DNA of 62,000 bases from contig CM022677.1 in assembly GCA_012295275.1 (NCBI GenBank), positions 15,226,970-15,288,969 of the forward strand, written 5' to 3'. Every line of letters starts with the position of its first letter. The stretch's first letter is position 1. Both the position numbers and the translations under genes were made by a program. Of this stretch, positions 45,596 through 57,500 are shown in pieces. The DNA is from Chrysomallon squamiferum (Eukaryota > Mollusca > Gastropoda > Neomphalida > Peltospiridae). Below the pieces are notes generated by a model. That model searched no databases. It was not told the origin of the DNA and worked only from the letters and a program-made list of their open reading frames with translations.

Positions 45596-46779
45596 ATTAT
45601 CTGTGACTTGTTGTGTTGTATTTCCTTTGATGTGTGCTACACAAGTAAATTTATTTTAAAACAAATTTAATTACTGGCCACTCAAAATTTGCCCCCGATA
45701 GGCTGATACATCATATAATGATCGGTAAAACAAAATTAAACATGATTTCTTCTTTATATGACGTTGTTTATGCTTTTCACATTAGTACAACCACTGGTGA
45801 ATGTTATTATTAACAATAAATAAATTATAAATAAAAAATAAAAAAATAAATATTGTTCCCATTCAGGTGTTTTTAAAATATGACTTTTAAATTATAATTA
45901 AATAAAACGAAAAAAATCCAAACACATTAACATTTATAATAATAAATAGTAATACCTGTTTCCGTCACAAAATGAAATACTTTAAGCAACTTTTTTAATG
46001 CGATTACACCAATTCTGTAGAAAATTCTTCAAACATCAAATAAAAAGGTAAATCCGTAAAGACCGACAATCATCCCGCATTTTTCCGCATATACAATCCC
46101 AAAGAAAATAAATAAATAAATAACACAAAAATTAAATAATGTTCAAAACGAATAAAATAAAATAAAGGAACATAACAATTTTTTTTAAATATATTTATTT
46201 TATTTATTTATTTATATATATATATTTTTTATCTTATTATTAGCCAATCGTTGACCGTAAACTTCAAATAAACGGTGTTTTTAATTTTTTAACCCTACAT
46301 TTTCTTTCTTCTGTTTATTTATATTAATGCACCAAATAAAATCACAAAGCTTAAAACTCACACTACAATAAGTTGCTTATTATTGCGCAGGAATTTACCA
46401 ATGTTTGATCCACGTCTGAAAGCACTGACTGAAAAAAAATAAAAATTATTTTGCCTTTTATTAAATATTGCAATTAGTGTCCACATCCTACGTCAAAAAA
46501 ACTATCATTAATATTTCTATTACTGAGGCCGTCATTCCGTCGTTCCAGGATTGTTCTTAACACTTCATTACTCTTCTTTTTATTCGCTATTATTCTTATT
46601 TTGTGACCGTGCCCGTCCTTTACTAAAAATGATCATTTCTATTTCTATTAATGAGGCATCAATGCCGTCGTTCCAGGATAATAACTTTCTGAGCGGGCGA
46701 ATCACCTCTTCAAACATACTATTGTGATTTCTACTAATGTCGCCGTCGTTCCAGGATTGTTCTTAACGTCTTGGTTAAT

Positions 46780-47572
46780 ATCACACATCACTGTACAGTA
46801 TTTTTTTTTACTTAATGCTACTAATATCACGTCACTGTATAGTGTTTATTTACTTAATGCTACTAATATCACATTACAGTATAGTATTTATGTACTTAAT
46901 ACTTTTCAGTATTACTGTTCAGTATTTATTTACTTAATGTCTGCTAATATCACATTACTGTTCAGTATTTATTTACTTAATACTGCTAATATCATTTTTT
47001 CTTTTCAGTATTTATTTACTTAATACTGCTAATATCGCATTACAGTATAGGGTTTATTTACTTAATGCTACTAATATCACATTACAGTATAGTATTTATG
47101 TACTTAATACTTTTCAGTATTACTGTTCAGTATTTATTTACTTAATGTCTGCTAATATCATTTTTACTTTTCAGTATTTATTTACTTAATACTGCTAATA
47201 TCGCATTACAGTATAGGGTTTATTTACTTAATGCTACTAATATCACATTACAGTTTAGTATTTATGTACTTAATACTTCTAATATCACATTACTGTATAG
47301 TGTTTATTTACTTAATGCTACTAATATCACATTACTGTATAATATTTATTTACTTAATGTCTGCTAACATCATGTTACTGAAGAGTATTTATTTACTTTT
47401 TGTCTGCTAATATCACGTTACTGCACAGTATTTACTAACTTAATACTGCTAATATCACGTTACTGCACAGTATTTACTAACTTAATACTGCTAATATCAC
47501 GTTACTGAACAGTATTTATTTACTTAGTGTCTGCTAATATCACGTTACTGTACTGTATTTATTTACTTAAGA
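46780..47572. repeat. 42-bp minisatellite, about 18-19 units
   Basis: The unit contains TATTTACTTAATGCTACTAA and TATCACATTACAGTATAGT, about 42 bases. 42 is divisible by 3, so the plus strand gives an open 14-residue repeat (LLNATNIT) at 46724-47023. The preceding 46500-46760 sequence resembles the flank of the 43-bp minisatellite (13330-13640). It is absent from block B on the left. Confidence 0.9.
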
Positions 47573-48116
47573 GGAGATTCTTCATGATTTACAGAATATA
47601 GTCGTCTACACAGAAAGAATGAAAAATAGAAATAAAAATGGAAATGAAATAAAGTTTAATGATTTTTGTTTAAAAAAAACATTTTTTTTATCTATTAAAA
47701 CTGACATTTATTCAAACACATTCATAAAATAAAATTCAAGAATAAAAATATTGTAATAACATAATAAAAAATAGAAATGACATACAATGTTTTAACATGG
47801 CCAGTTTGGATACACTATTAATAAGTAGTGACATCTAATTTGTATGTATATTGAAGAAGAAACAGAACTGCAGACAATCCTTCTAAATCTTCATCAATTG
47901 AGAGGTGCGCCACTTCTAAATAACAGTTGTAATGCACATTTTAAACTGGGTTTCTTTTTTTTTTCGTGTTTACTTGAGGAGTGGTTTTTTTTTTTTTTTT
48001 TATTTTTTTGTCTGTATGTTACTTTATTCTGTAATTTCCATAATATACGTAGACACACAGACAAATAGAAAAATACATATAATCAAAGGATAACAGAAAC
48101 ATATCACACCAACAGT

Positions 48117-48120
<4 letters not shown>

Positions 48121-48180
<60 letters not shown>
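48121..48180. repeat. (TC)n microsatellite
   Basis: An uninterrupted TC run of about 60 bases. Confidence 0.97.
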
Positions 48181-48183
<3 letters not shown>

Positions 48184-48504
48184 ATCACACATAAACTCAA
48201 AGACAAAAAAAAAATGTACAGCAAATAAGACAAAGTAAAAATAATAAAATAAACAAACAAAATGAAATAAAAAATAATGAAACATGTCGTTTTATCCGCT
48301 CCCACCTCACTTTGTCTGCGAAATTTAAACTGACATATGTTTAGAATTAAATCGTCATAACTCTATTTTTATACCAGATATTTAGAATTCATATCAGTAG
48401 TAGATACCTTCAAATATGTATCAGCAGTACACTATTTTAGTTTTGCTTTTATCAGCTGTCAATTCAGAACTGTTTACGTCCGTATCACATCTCTACAACT
48501 CTGT

Positions 48505-49245
48505 ACTAGCATGAAGAGACTTGGGAACAGCATTAAGAAATGTCAGTCTATGTTTATGAAGAAAGAACTGAAATGGAAAAGTTGAAAACAATTTCAGATC
48601 AAATGGAACAGCACTGTTTGATCGCACTAAAAGATCCAAATCGTTACAAAACCAACCCAATTGGTGCATTTTTATATATTAAACGTTTCACGTTGGATTG
48701 GGAACGAGATGTTCAGCCTATTCTTCACGAAAGTATTACGTCCCAGACAGAATTAACCGAACTACAAGAAATTCGTGAACATCTTCCAAGTTACGAAGAT
48801 TTAAAAGGGGCCGCTGTAGCTGTGTTTCAACTTCAAGACACGTAATACAAAATGAAAAAATACAAATATGTGCATATCTGGATGGAGACAAGTCTTGAGA
48901 AAGTAACGCAAAAAAATGCATGGCTATGAAATACACGGTAGAGAATTAGCGGGACAGATAGAACAATTTTTAAATTTGACAAATGAACAGTTAATGTTAG
49001 CTCGTGGACAAAAACGTGCTCCGAACAGAAAGAAAAAGTATTTAAGTATATCAAAACTTAGGAAAGAAAAGATAAAAGAAAATGCCAGAGTTAAAGAAAA
49101 AACAACTTTGGATGCTCTCTGTCGTGGTGAAGACGTTATTAAAGTACGACAGCGACATTGTTTGAAATATCGTTAACAATATCAAAAATCTGCTTTTAAT
49201 TCTTAAGCCTGGTAAAGAAGAGATTCTGCAATTAATGTAAATTTT
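48505..49245 (+). pseudogene. Prolyl 4-hydroxylase alpha subunit pseudogene (P4HA-like)
   Basis: Collagen prolyl 4-hydroxylase alpha acts in the ER. Here the N-terminal P4Ha_N domain is visible at 48540-48845: EKLKTISDQM, IALKDPNRYKTNPIGAFLYI, KRFTLDWERDVQPIL, ELQEIREHLPSYEDLKGAAV, AVFQLQDT, then a stop. A second open part (48916-49176) ends TLDALCRGED and RQRHCLKYR, matching the LCRGE and CRY region before the catalytic domain. A one-base shift after it gives NNIKNLLLILKPGKEEIL, the family's next segment. The iron-binding HxD and dioxygenase core are absent. No introns separate parts that are normally on different exons, so a retrocopy is likely, although I see no clear poly-A tail. It lies in DNA present only in B'. 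Confidence 0.87.
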
Positions 49246-51639
49246 AAAAACGTGTGCTCTGTTTGTGTAGTAGTTTACGCGGGATTTTAGTTACATTGTG
49301 TTACACAGAACATTCACAGTTAGAGAGTAGCGGTGACACCAACCGTGTAAATTGTAAGAGTAGTCCGATATCTTGAATAACTATGAATATCCTTCCAGAC
49401 TAGCAACCTTTTTTCTCAGTTTAGAAAAAAGTTAAGTATCTGCACTACATCTTTAATTATACACATGTTTATAATTAAAACAAAGTATATATTTAATTTC
49501 CGATGAAACGTATATAAATCGATGGTAAGAAAAAAATGTCTAATTGTAAATAAACAAACATATGCTAATAAAAGTAGTTTAATAAACCTCAAAATGTTGA
49601 TGAATTTCAGGTTAATCAAATTATTTCTGGTAGTAAATAAAACGTCGATTTAAATTTGATGATATTAACTTTTATTAAGCAAATATGACAGACTTCAACT
49701 AAGAGAGTTTTTTCGATTTTAGATATGTCTTAAAAAAATAATAATAAAAAGTATTGCCAGTTTTGCTGGATCACATGATGTAGTCAAGCAGAATGGCAAG
49801 ACTATTAAAGAATTCACACATGTTATCTTTCAGGATACCACACAATATAATCTGTGGATCAAGCTTATAACATATAACACTATTTAAACAGTGCAAAAAT
49901 TAAGCAGCGTAAAATTATCAATGTAAATAGTGTATTTTCTTAACAAAAATACTACGTTACTTTTGCTGCCATGATGTAGAGAAAACAACATAAATTACGT
50001 TGAGAAATATCACATTAATATCACAGTTGCTAATGAAATATCATTTTTATCTGGTTGCGATATTTTATTCCTGAATATTCACTTTACTTCTCAACTAGAA
50101 ATATTAAAATGAATACGTAATTAATTATTTGCTAATGTCTAACAAATGCAACACCTGTCTAGAAAAATAAAATCAGTATTTAATTATCAGTACAATCTCA
50201 GGTGCAACTAAAAACTAATCCTGATTCTGATAGTAACACAGAATTGGAATCTGGAAGGCCTCTTAATTTCTGAAGTTCTCAACTATCCTTCGTGAATGAG
50301 ATGATATTCAGTTAGTTATACGACAAATCATACTGAAAATTACAGGTATGATTTCACTGTGAACATTCAGAAATATAGATGGAACTTCAGTGTTATAATG
50401 TTTTTATTAATAACAGTAGCTTTACATGTTACGTCAAATATATATCGAGATATAAAGAGAGCGCATCTAGTGTGACATATTATAACCACAGTTAATCTAT
50501 TAGATACTACTGACAGTTATAAATGATAATTCTACATGGCGTTATGAAAATAAGTGGTTTAATCACATGTAAAAAGAAAAAAATGAGAATTAATTATGAG
50601 CAGTGATATTTACAGTTTGCTAGTTAAGTATGTTAAGAAATGTTAATCTCATATTTTATTAATATCGAATATTTATATCAAGTTATATTGAAAAATGTCG
50701 GAGTTCATTCCCTGGAATCACGATAGTGTGTACTGATTAGCTGAGAACAAGCAAGATTAACTTGTTATTTTATTTTATTTTTTTCATTACATTCATTAAA
50801 AGGTGTACATCAGCGCAAGTTGTATAGTGTAATTTTTTTTTTACATTTCTAATTATACCTGAAGTTCTCTTATTACATTAGATATTAATATAACCGCTTC
50901 ACCAGTCATAATCTATATAACAATGAAGCAGACACCGTAGATGTCAGTCCTCCCTTTGTCAACAGCTAAATAGCAACAACAACAACAGTAATAACACCTT
51001 AATATTTTTATTTTTTATTTTGCTTTTATTTTTCTGTAAAAGCGCACTCTTCCTATATATGTTTGACGCTATTCTCTTAGTTTCATTAGAACTGTTCTGA
51101 GTGCGGATATAAAAATTACTTCGAATTTTTTGTTAGGCCTCGTAAAGTTATCAGAGAAATCAGATTTATTCTTAGTGTATTTTTCTGTCGAGGTAAAAAC
51201 TAAATAATTATTTTTCAAAAAAATATATAATAATGATAATAATAAAAAAAAAAACCGCTGATTTATGAGAAATCGTGAACTTTTATAAAACCACAGTTAA
51301 CTAAAGATATCGCTGTTTTCACAGATAATGTTACCCACCGATAAGACGCAAGTTTTATAACGTATTATTTATATGAGAAATTAAAATTACATTAATTAGA
51401 GATTATCAGTTATATTATTGAATAAACATGGAATTTCATTCTAGATTAACTTACTTTTCTCAGTGTTTAAAAAAAAAATAATCTGATATATTCTTAATTA
51501 ATGACATAATTTGAATTTTAGATTAATTTTACATGTTTAATCTAAAATTCAAATTTATCAATCTTATGTAGGGAGAGATGTAAATTGTGTCGCGGAATGT
51601 CATGTTACTGCGGTCATGAAACAAAGTATCACATTGTGA

Positions 51640-51747
51640 CACTGAAAGGTGCACAGTTAATTTTCAGTAACATCAATACAATAATAAATACAGTATTCAT
51701 CTAGCACTTTACCCTTTCTGTAGGTTCTTATTACTGTTAATAATAAA

Positions 51748-51795
<48 letters not shown>

Positions 51796-53348
51796 ACTGA
51801 GCCAAAAAAATGAGGACAATGTCATTAAAAATAAAAAGTGCTTAAAATGATTAAAAAACTAGTTGAGATATTAGATAAAACTTGCTTTCAACTAATACTG
51901 AAGCAAAAGTTGTCATTTTCTTGTTCACTTGACTGTAGTGAGGTTGTGAAATCAGGCAAATACTGTTGTGATGTAAGTTACACGACGACGTTTTAATCCA
52001 GTAATACAATGAATAAACTGATTTAATGAGATGCATATTGATGTAGTTGGTGTGTTGTTGTATCTCAGTTCAGTGTAATTGAGAGATTTAAAAAAAAATC
52101 ACATATGATGTGGTAGTTTGGCAATAAAGTTGTAACTTACGACATATGCAGAGTTCAACTTTTTTTGAGAAAGCAGTAATAACAAATGGCTTTTTCTTTT
52201 CCCATGTCGGTGATTGTTTCTGAATCAGAAAGAGATGCAAAGAAAAACTAGAAGTATGCTTTTCAAATAATAAAGTTTAGCAGTATAATATGTCGTAAGT
52301 TACAAGACACCAAAATGTCATCATCCATAAAAATGAACAATATTTTGCAGAATTATAACAACAAAATGCGAAACAGTCTTCAGTTTTATTTCAGTTTCAC
52401 TTCTTTAATTAATCATATAAAAAAAAATATTGTCGGCGGTCATTGATTGTTGGTGGCTTCAGTGCCTGAACATCTTTCTGTGAAACCCAGGACACGTCGT
52501 CAAGTTCAGGAAAGCTGTAATAGTTGCCTCTCTTCTTCAAAAACTGAACTTTCACTTCATATTTGACAGTCTGAAGAACCTTTAAAGAGATCAATCAGTT
52601 GTTATATTTTGGAATATCTTGAATTGGACCATACACACAAATTTCAGCTATTTATCAGAAACCATTTTTTTTTTTTCAAATTCTCTATTCAGACATAGAA
52701 TAGGGCAAGCTTCGAAAAAGCGATACACCAGCGCTTAACAATCTTCTTTTAGATGATGTTCATTTCACAGAGACACGTGATCACGTGCAAATCTGCCCGG
52801 AGCAGTCACACAAAAATTAGCTAAAAATGCTAAATTGTAATGTATCGTCTTATAACTTTAACTAAAAACATGTTTGAATGTAAATCGTGGAAATAAAAGC
52901 TGTGTAGAAGTAAACAAACAAAGAAACGAAAATGAGGTACAAAGTTCGTGCTCATGTTGGACAACAATGGTAACGAACAACAATGATTTTTAACTAATAA
53001 ACTGTATAAAAAACGTGATTGCAAAAAAAATAATTACATAAACAATTACTGGCTCTTTCTTTGTCCGTCGCAGATAATTTTCTTTCTTTTTTATGCAAAC
53101 ATTTTATTTTGATCTTGGTTTTGTGCTACACGCCAGTTAAGTTAACCCATTGTTCATGTCCTCGTTTCCAGCGAATTTAACCAGAAAAACAATCATTAAA
53201 AATAAAATATTAAAAGAAACTAATTGCCAAACACTGTAATTTAACCATATATATACTTTGATCTTCAAAATGGCGTCTTTTTGTAAGATTACGGAGTTGA
53301 ATGCAAACACCCTTGCATTTTCCTTACTTGGCCAAATAGCGTGTCACT

Positions 53349-53383
<35 letters not shown>

Positions 53384-53399
53384 ATGTGTGTGTGTGTGT
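51640..53399. other. AT-rich stretch between B' and the third A-edge copy
   Basis: The left arm has only about 175 bases between the same edges. It contains (TG)n at 51752-51789 and a coding-like fragment at 52594-52409. (TA)n lies at 53352-53380, next to the edge copy. Nothing else is recognised. Confidence 0.6.
52409..52594 (-). pseudogene. Coding-like fragment, possibly transposon-derived
   Basis: The minus frame reads VLQTVKYEVKVQFLKKRGNY, then YSFPELDDVSWVSQKDVQAL and KPPTINDRRQYFF. The pattern of beta-like segments with a FPExxDVSWV motif resembles the short C-terminal domain found at the end of many repetitive-element proteins. An AG precedes VLQ, so it could be an acceptor. There is no catalytic part nearby. 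The family assignment is tentative. Confidence 0.4.
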
Positions 53400-53790
53400 G
53401 TGTGTCCATGTATATCTGTCTGTGTAAAAATGTAAAATTATTTAAATTTATTTTGTGCAAAAATATAAGAAAGTGTAAGAAAAATGACTTTTGTAAACTG
53501 CGAATGTGAAAAAGGACTCAATAAATTTATTGAAATGTACGCAAACTAATAAAAACATGTTCCTTATATCAATTCAGGTCTTTTGTTTTATGATTTACAG
53601 TCAGCGATCAAGTGGGTTAAGAGAATTTACATTATCCTCACTTGAAGAAATCACAGTTGTTTTCACACGAGTGTTTACAATAATCATGTTCTATGAAAAG
53701 GATATATTTTCAGAGATAGGTTTGATGCTGAAGTGTGAACTTGTGTACCCAACACAGCACTGATTTTCTGAGACTATCGAGTTCAAGACT
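53400..53790 (+). repeat. Third copy of the block A edge
   Basis: This matches 29960-30345 in direct orientation and 13680-14060 inverted, with clear divergence (for example GGACTCAATAAATTTATTGA against GGAAATATTTGTATTGA). It shows that block A sequence once continued beyond B' on this side. Confidence 0.85.
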
Positions 53791-53929
53791 AATAAAGTGT
53801 ATAAACAACATTCGAAAATTTTTTCACTGGAATATTTTGATTACTGTTACGGAAATGTGTTCAAAGTTTTTGGTAGAGATGTTTATTGTATTCATAACAG
53901 TTCATTCAAATGTATCTTAAAACTGCATT

Positions 53930-54600
53930 AATAATGAAAAAACGAAACAGAAAAAATTATATTTATTTTAAAAAATAACAGTAATAGTAATAAAATAAAA
54001 AATAATAATAATAAAACAATAACAATAATTAATAAAAGAATAATATAAAACCAACAACAACAACAATAATAATAATAATCCTAGGAAAAATATACTGATG
54101 GCATAAAAAAAACCCCCCCACAAACGGAAGAGGAAGATGAAAAAAAAAAAACATGTATAAGTGAAACAAAAACATGAGGACAAAAAGAAAAAGTATATAA
54201 AAAAAAAAAAAAAAAACATTCTGGCTTTTGCCTGAGACACTACATACACTGACACATTTCCTCACAGTCAGTCATTAATCATTCTGCAACAGTAACTCAA
54301 AACAAATATTTTAACAGTGAGTGCTATCATCCAAATATTGAACTAACAGGCTTTGAGATCAAATCCCGGATTAGCCATTAGAGGTTAGAATACACCAAAC
54401 CCATTAGCTAAAATACCACCTCATCTTAAAATTAAAATATCCCATAAAACAGTACAATTTGATTATTAGCCATTAGGTTAGAATACACCAAAAAAAAAAA
54501 AATAAAATCAAATAAAAATCAATTTGATTAATAAAGAAAAAAATTAATGAATTACGGGCACAGATATACTACAAATTAATTCTGTTGACTTACATTAGAT
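53930..54600. other. AT-rich gene-free stretch with A-runs
   Basis: AAT and AAC short repeats and A-homopolymers are present. The words GATTAGCCATTAGAGGTTAG and TTAGCCATTAGGTTAGAATA show a small local duplication (about 54372-54400 and 54462-54490). No gene is seen. Confidence 0.65.
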
Positions 54601-54626
54601 CATCACTGCCACTTCCAAAGTGGCAT

Positions 54627-56434
54627 TTACATGTCTTGAGGTGGAGGGTTGTCAAGATTCTCATCATCATCTTCTAAGGTGAGTGAGATATCAGGAACTG
54701 ATGGTGACGGTGGCAACATACCTGGGTGAGCAGCTGTTGAAGGCAGTGGATGTGCATATGATGAGGTGATCTCGGTGAGCAAATTGATGTCTTCTCTGTT
54801 ACACGCTTTGTAACCAGTTTTTTTAAATATATCTGGCAAGCTGACCTGTTTCTTTTATTTTGGTCTTTCTTTGATTAGTTTATCGTCCAGCATGTAAATA
54901 TTCATTAATTCTTGCTCAGTTATAAAACTGCGCTGCTCTAAACCTTTTAGCAGTTCACCTGTCAGCTGAATTAACCGATCAGTAGAAACTCTTTCTGCTG
55001 CATCATCCTGATTTCCATCACTGTTTTCTCCTTCACTGGCTTGTTGCTCTGGACTTACAACCATTCGTACAATTTCTGAGTCCGTATAATGATGAACAAC
55101 AGATGCACCGTCATCAACAGTCATCCTTTCTTCAGTGTTATCTTCATCCAGTTTAGAATCAAGATCCTTCGCAGCAGGATTGGTCAGATCACGAGCAAAA
55201 GACAACAGATCACTTGTATGCTGTTTGTCCTTTGAAGACCTAATTTCTATAAAGATTTTCATCAGGTGCTGTCTCATATGTTAACCCTGGCCACAATTTG
55301 TGCCATCCATGTTTCAGTGTAGCAGGTTCTACATATTTGCAAGCATTAGCAACACAGTAAACCACATCTCTCATTATATTCACGAATAAACTCACGTACA
55401 GGCTTCCCAGAGTTAACTTCACTCAGCAGGCGCCTCATAAAATGAGTGCAATACTTCGACTTTAATGAATGTAATATTCCACTGTCCAGGGGTTGAATCA
55501 AGGAAGTGCAGTTAGGTGGAAGATAGATACCGAAAACATTGTTCTTTACCAGGAGTTCTGCTTTTGGCTGAGCGGAGTAGTTATCTAAAATAAGCAAACC
55601 AACAGAGTCAGAATGAGCTCTTGCTTCGGGGACAAAACAGTTCTGAAACCAATCCAATAACAGTTCAGTTGTTATCCAACCTTTTTCGTTGGCACGGTAA
55701 TTTACAGGAATCTGTGTCATGCCTTTGAAAGCTCGAGGACGTAAACTTTCACCGATGACCAGTAACTTACACCTGTGTGTTCCTGCAGCATTGGAGCAGC
55801 CCAGCACACTAACACGGTATTTCGATGCTTTATAACCTGTCGGCGAGTCTGTATCCTCCGCTTTCAGTGTTCTTTTGGGTGTACATTTCCAAAAGAGTCT
55901 CATCTGCGTTATAAACCTGGTCAATTTTCATCACTGACCAACTTGGTGAACTCGTCAACAAATTTTGTAGCTGCTTCATTGTCAGCTGGTCGTTTTCGCC
56001 ACACACTGCACGAAACTTTGTCATGTCGTTCCTTAAAACGTTGCAACCATCCTTCACTGTAATCGCACTGATGTTCCAGTCCGAGTTCTTCATGAAATAG
56101 TTTTGCTTGTTGCTTCACAAGATCACCTGACAGTTCGACTTCTTGACTTTCACGCAACTTAAACCACCTCGTCATTACTTGATCTAGTTCTGCATTATTA
56201 CCAGGTTTCATTGTTTTCCTTTTAAACATCTGTTTTTTCGACTCACTGTCAACAAAAAATTTAAGTAACTTTTCTTTCTCTTTCTTTATGTCATAAACTG
56301 TCGAAGACCCAACACTGTATAATTCACATAAACTTCTCACAGACACGCCATTGTGAAGTCTTTTCTGCTATCGACAACGTTCGGTGTTTGCGCTTAACAC
56401 CACAAGAAGCACTTCTATTATTCATTGAAGCCAT
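54627..56434 (-). pseudogene. Tigger/pogo-family (Tc1-mariner superfamily) transposase, frameshifted
   Basis: Nearly full length, about 600 residues. From ATG (56434): SCGVKRKHRTLSIAEK, then after a shift VRSLCELYSVGSSTVYDIKK (HTH) and a CENP-B-type DNA-binding part (KQQAKLFHEELGLEH, then WLQRFKERHD). The DDE_1 core has all three acidic residues: YNADET, ILDNYSAQP and QPLDSGI, with 32 residues between the second and third Asp. The C-terminal part is acidic (KLDEDNTEE, DDAAERVSTD) and ends DDDENLDNPPPQDM at 54627. Frame changes are visible at about 56370, 55925, 55880, 55370 and 55265, and one TAA lies at 54853. It is therefore inactive but not very old. GC content is clearly above the surroundings, which marks the insertion. 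I did not find its inverted repeats with confidence. Confidence 0.94.
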
Positions 56435-57301
56435 GATTGGGGCTAAAAATGACCTTCTTACAATAATAAATGTTAAAAATCAAACCGGAAAAGCTTGCCT
56501 GTGTTTACAGCTGGTACCAGTTTGTTGATGATAAAACAGCGCCTCCAGTCGTAGCGGCCAGTCAACTTAAAGAAAACATAACTCAGCTTCTCTAACCCGA
56601 ACAGAGCGCACACACTGCACGAGGACAATATCATACAGCACAAGAATCGATCACAGAATCGATAGTGCTGGATGAGTCATCGCCTAGCATCCTCCTTCGC
56701 CTTAGTCAGTTTTAGTGCCGGATTACTGATTGCCGGACTAGTGATGGTCAACCTGTATCATAATCGAAGAGATATTTCGGAGAATTTAATGCTGGCTATG
56801 ACAGAGGTGTCTGCGTCCTATGTCGTCTGGAAGATCATCAGACTGGGTATCTGACAATGTTACAGTAGATGTTACATGTGGTAGCTCAGTAGTTACTATA
56901 TCTTTTGAATCCAATAGCTGTGGACATTTTTCTGAGATGCAATTAGTCACATCTTCTGACTGAAATATTTAAACAGTATTAAAATAACAATTTATATTAC
57001 AAACAGATTTCTTAATATAAGAGATAATATGCAGGACTCGAAATGTCCAGTCACCAGGTCACCAAATGCGACCAAAGTTCGGTTTAGGCGACTGGCATGT
57101 TAGAAATATTATGGTTAGTCGCCCCAAAAAATATTATTTGGGTGATCTGTTTTTTTCTAAAAGTGTATAACACAAGATAATAATTTTATAATAATTTTAT
57201 CGAAATATTTATTTCACACAAAACAAGTACCCATAGTTCCATAAGTTGGACGTATCGGCTTACATAATTTGCTAACATCTATTTATAAACAGTACTTTAA
57301 A

Positions 57302-57500
57302 GGATTATCAGTTGGTTAACGGAACAAGTTATCATAGCAGATAACATTGTTAGTAATTGTTTGCTATTGTTTTTCTTTTCAATTACAACTTTAATTGGCT
57401 AAAGTGAAGCCAACGAACAAATTTAGCGAACTTTTAGAGCGTTACGTTAATAATTATCGGTTGGTTAACGGAACAAGTTATCATGAAAGATAACTCTATA
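57302..57500. repeat. Two direct copies of a 45-50 bp segment 150 bp apart
   Basis: GGTTGGTTAACGGAACAAGT with TATCAT and GATAAC occurs near 57310 and 57460, each followed by a TTTGCTATTGTTTTT run. This looks like an old tandem duplication of a 150-bp unit. No gene is seen from 56900 to 59300, apart from microsatellites. Confidence 0.7.

Larger units (their letters stand above)
44150..51640 (-). repeat. Inverted duplication block B' (right)
   Basis: Partner of 14340-18375, expanded by at least two blocks absent on the left: about 46400-49390 and roughly 1.1 kb at about 49700-50800. Apart from the pieces listed separately it is AT-rich without genes. Confidence 0.82.

Noticed and set aside
47844-48068. 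ORF ending in a Phe-rich run
   Set aside because: Poly-T tracts create the open frame and no motif is present.
54340-54400. Possible tRNA-derived SINE, from the words GAGATCAAATCCCGGA
   Set aside because: Only a B-box-like word was seen. No A box, tail or second copy was found.
56672-56854. Plus-strand 60-codon ORF with a hydrophobic N-terminus just upstream of the Tigger element
   Set aside because: It lies in GC-richer DNA that probably belongs to the transposon end. There is no recognised motif, and no second exon or conserved copy supports it.
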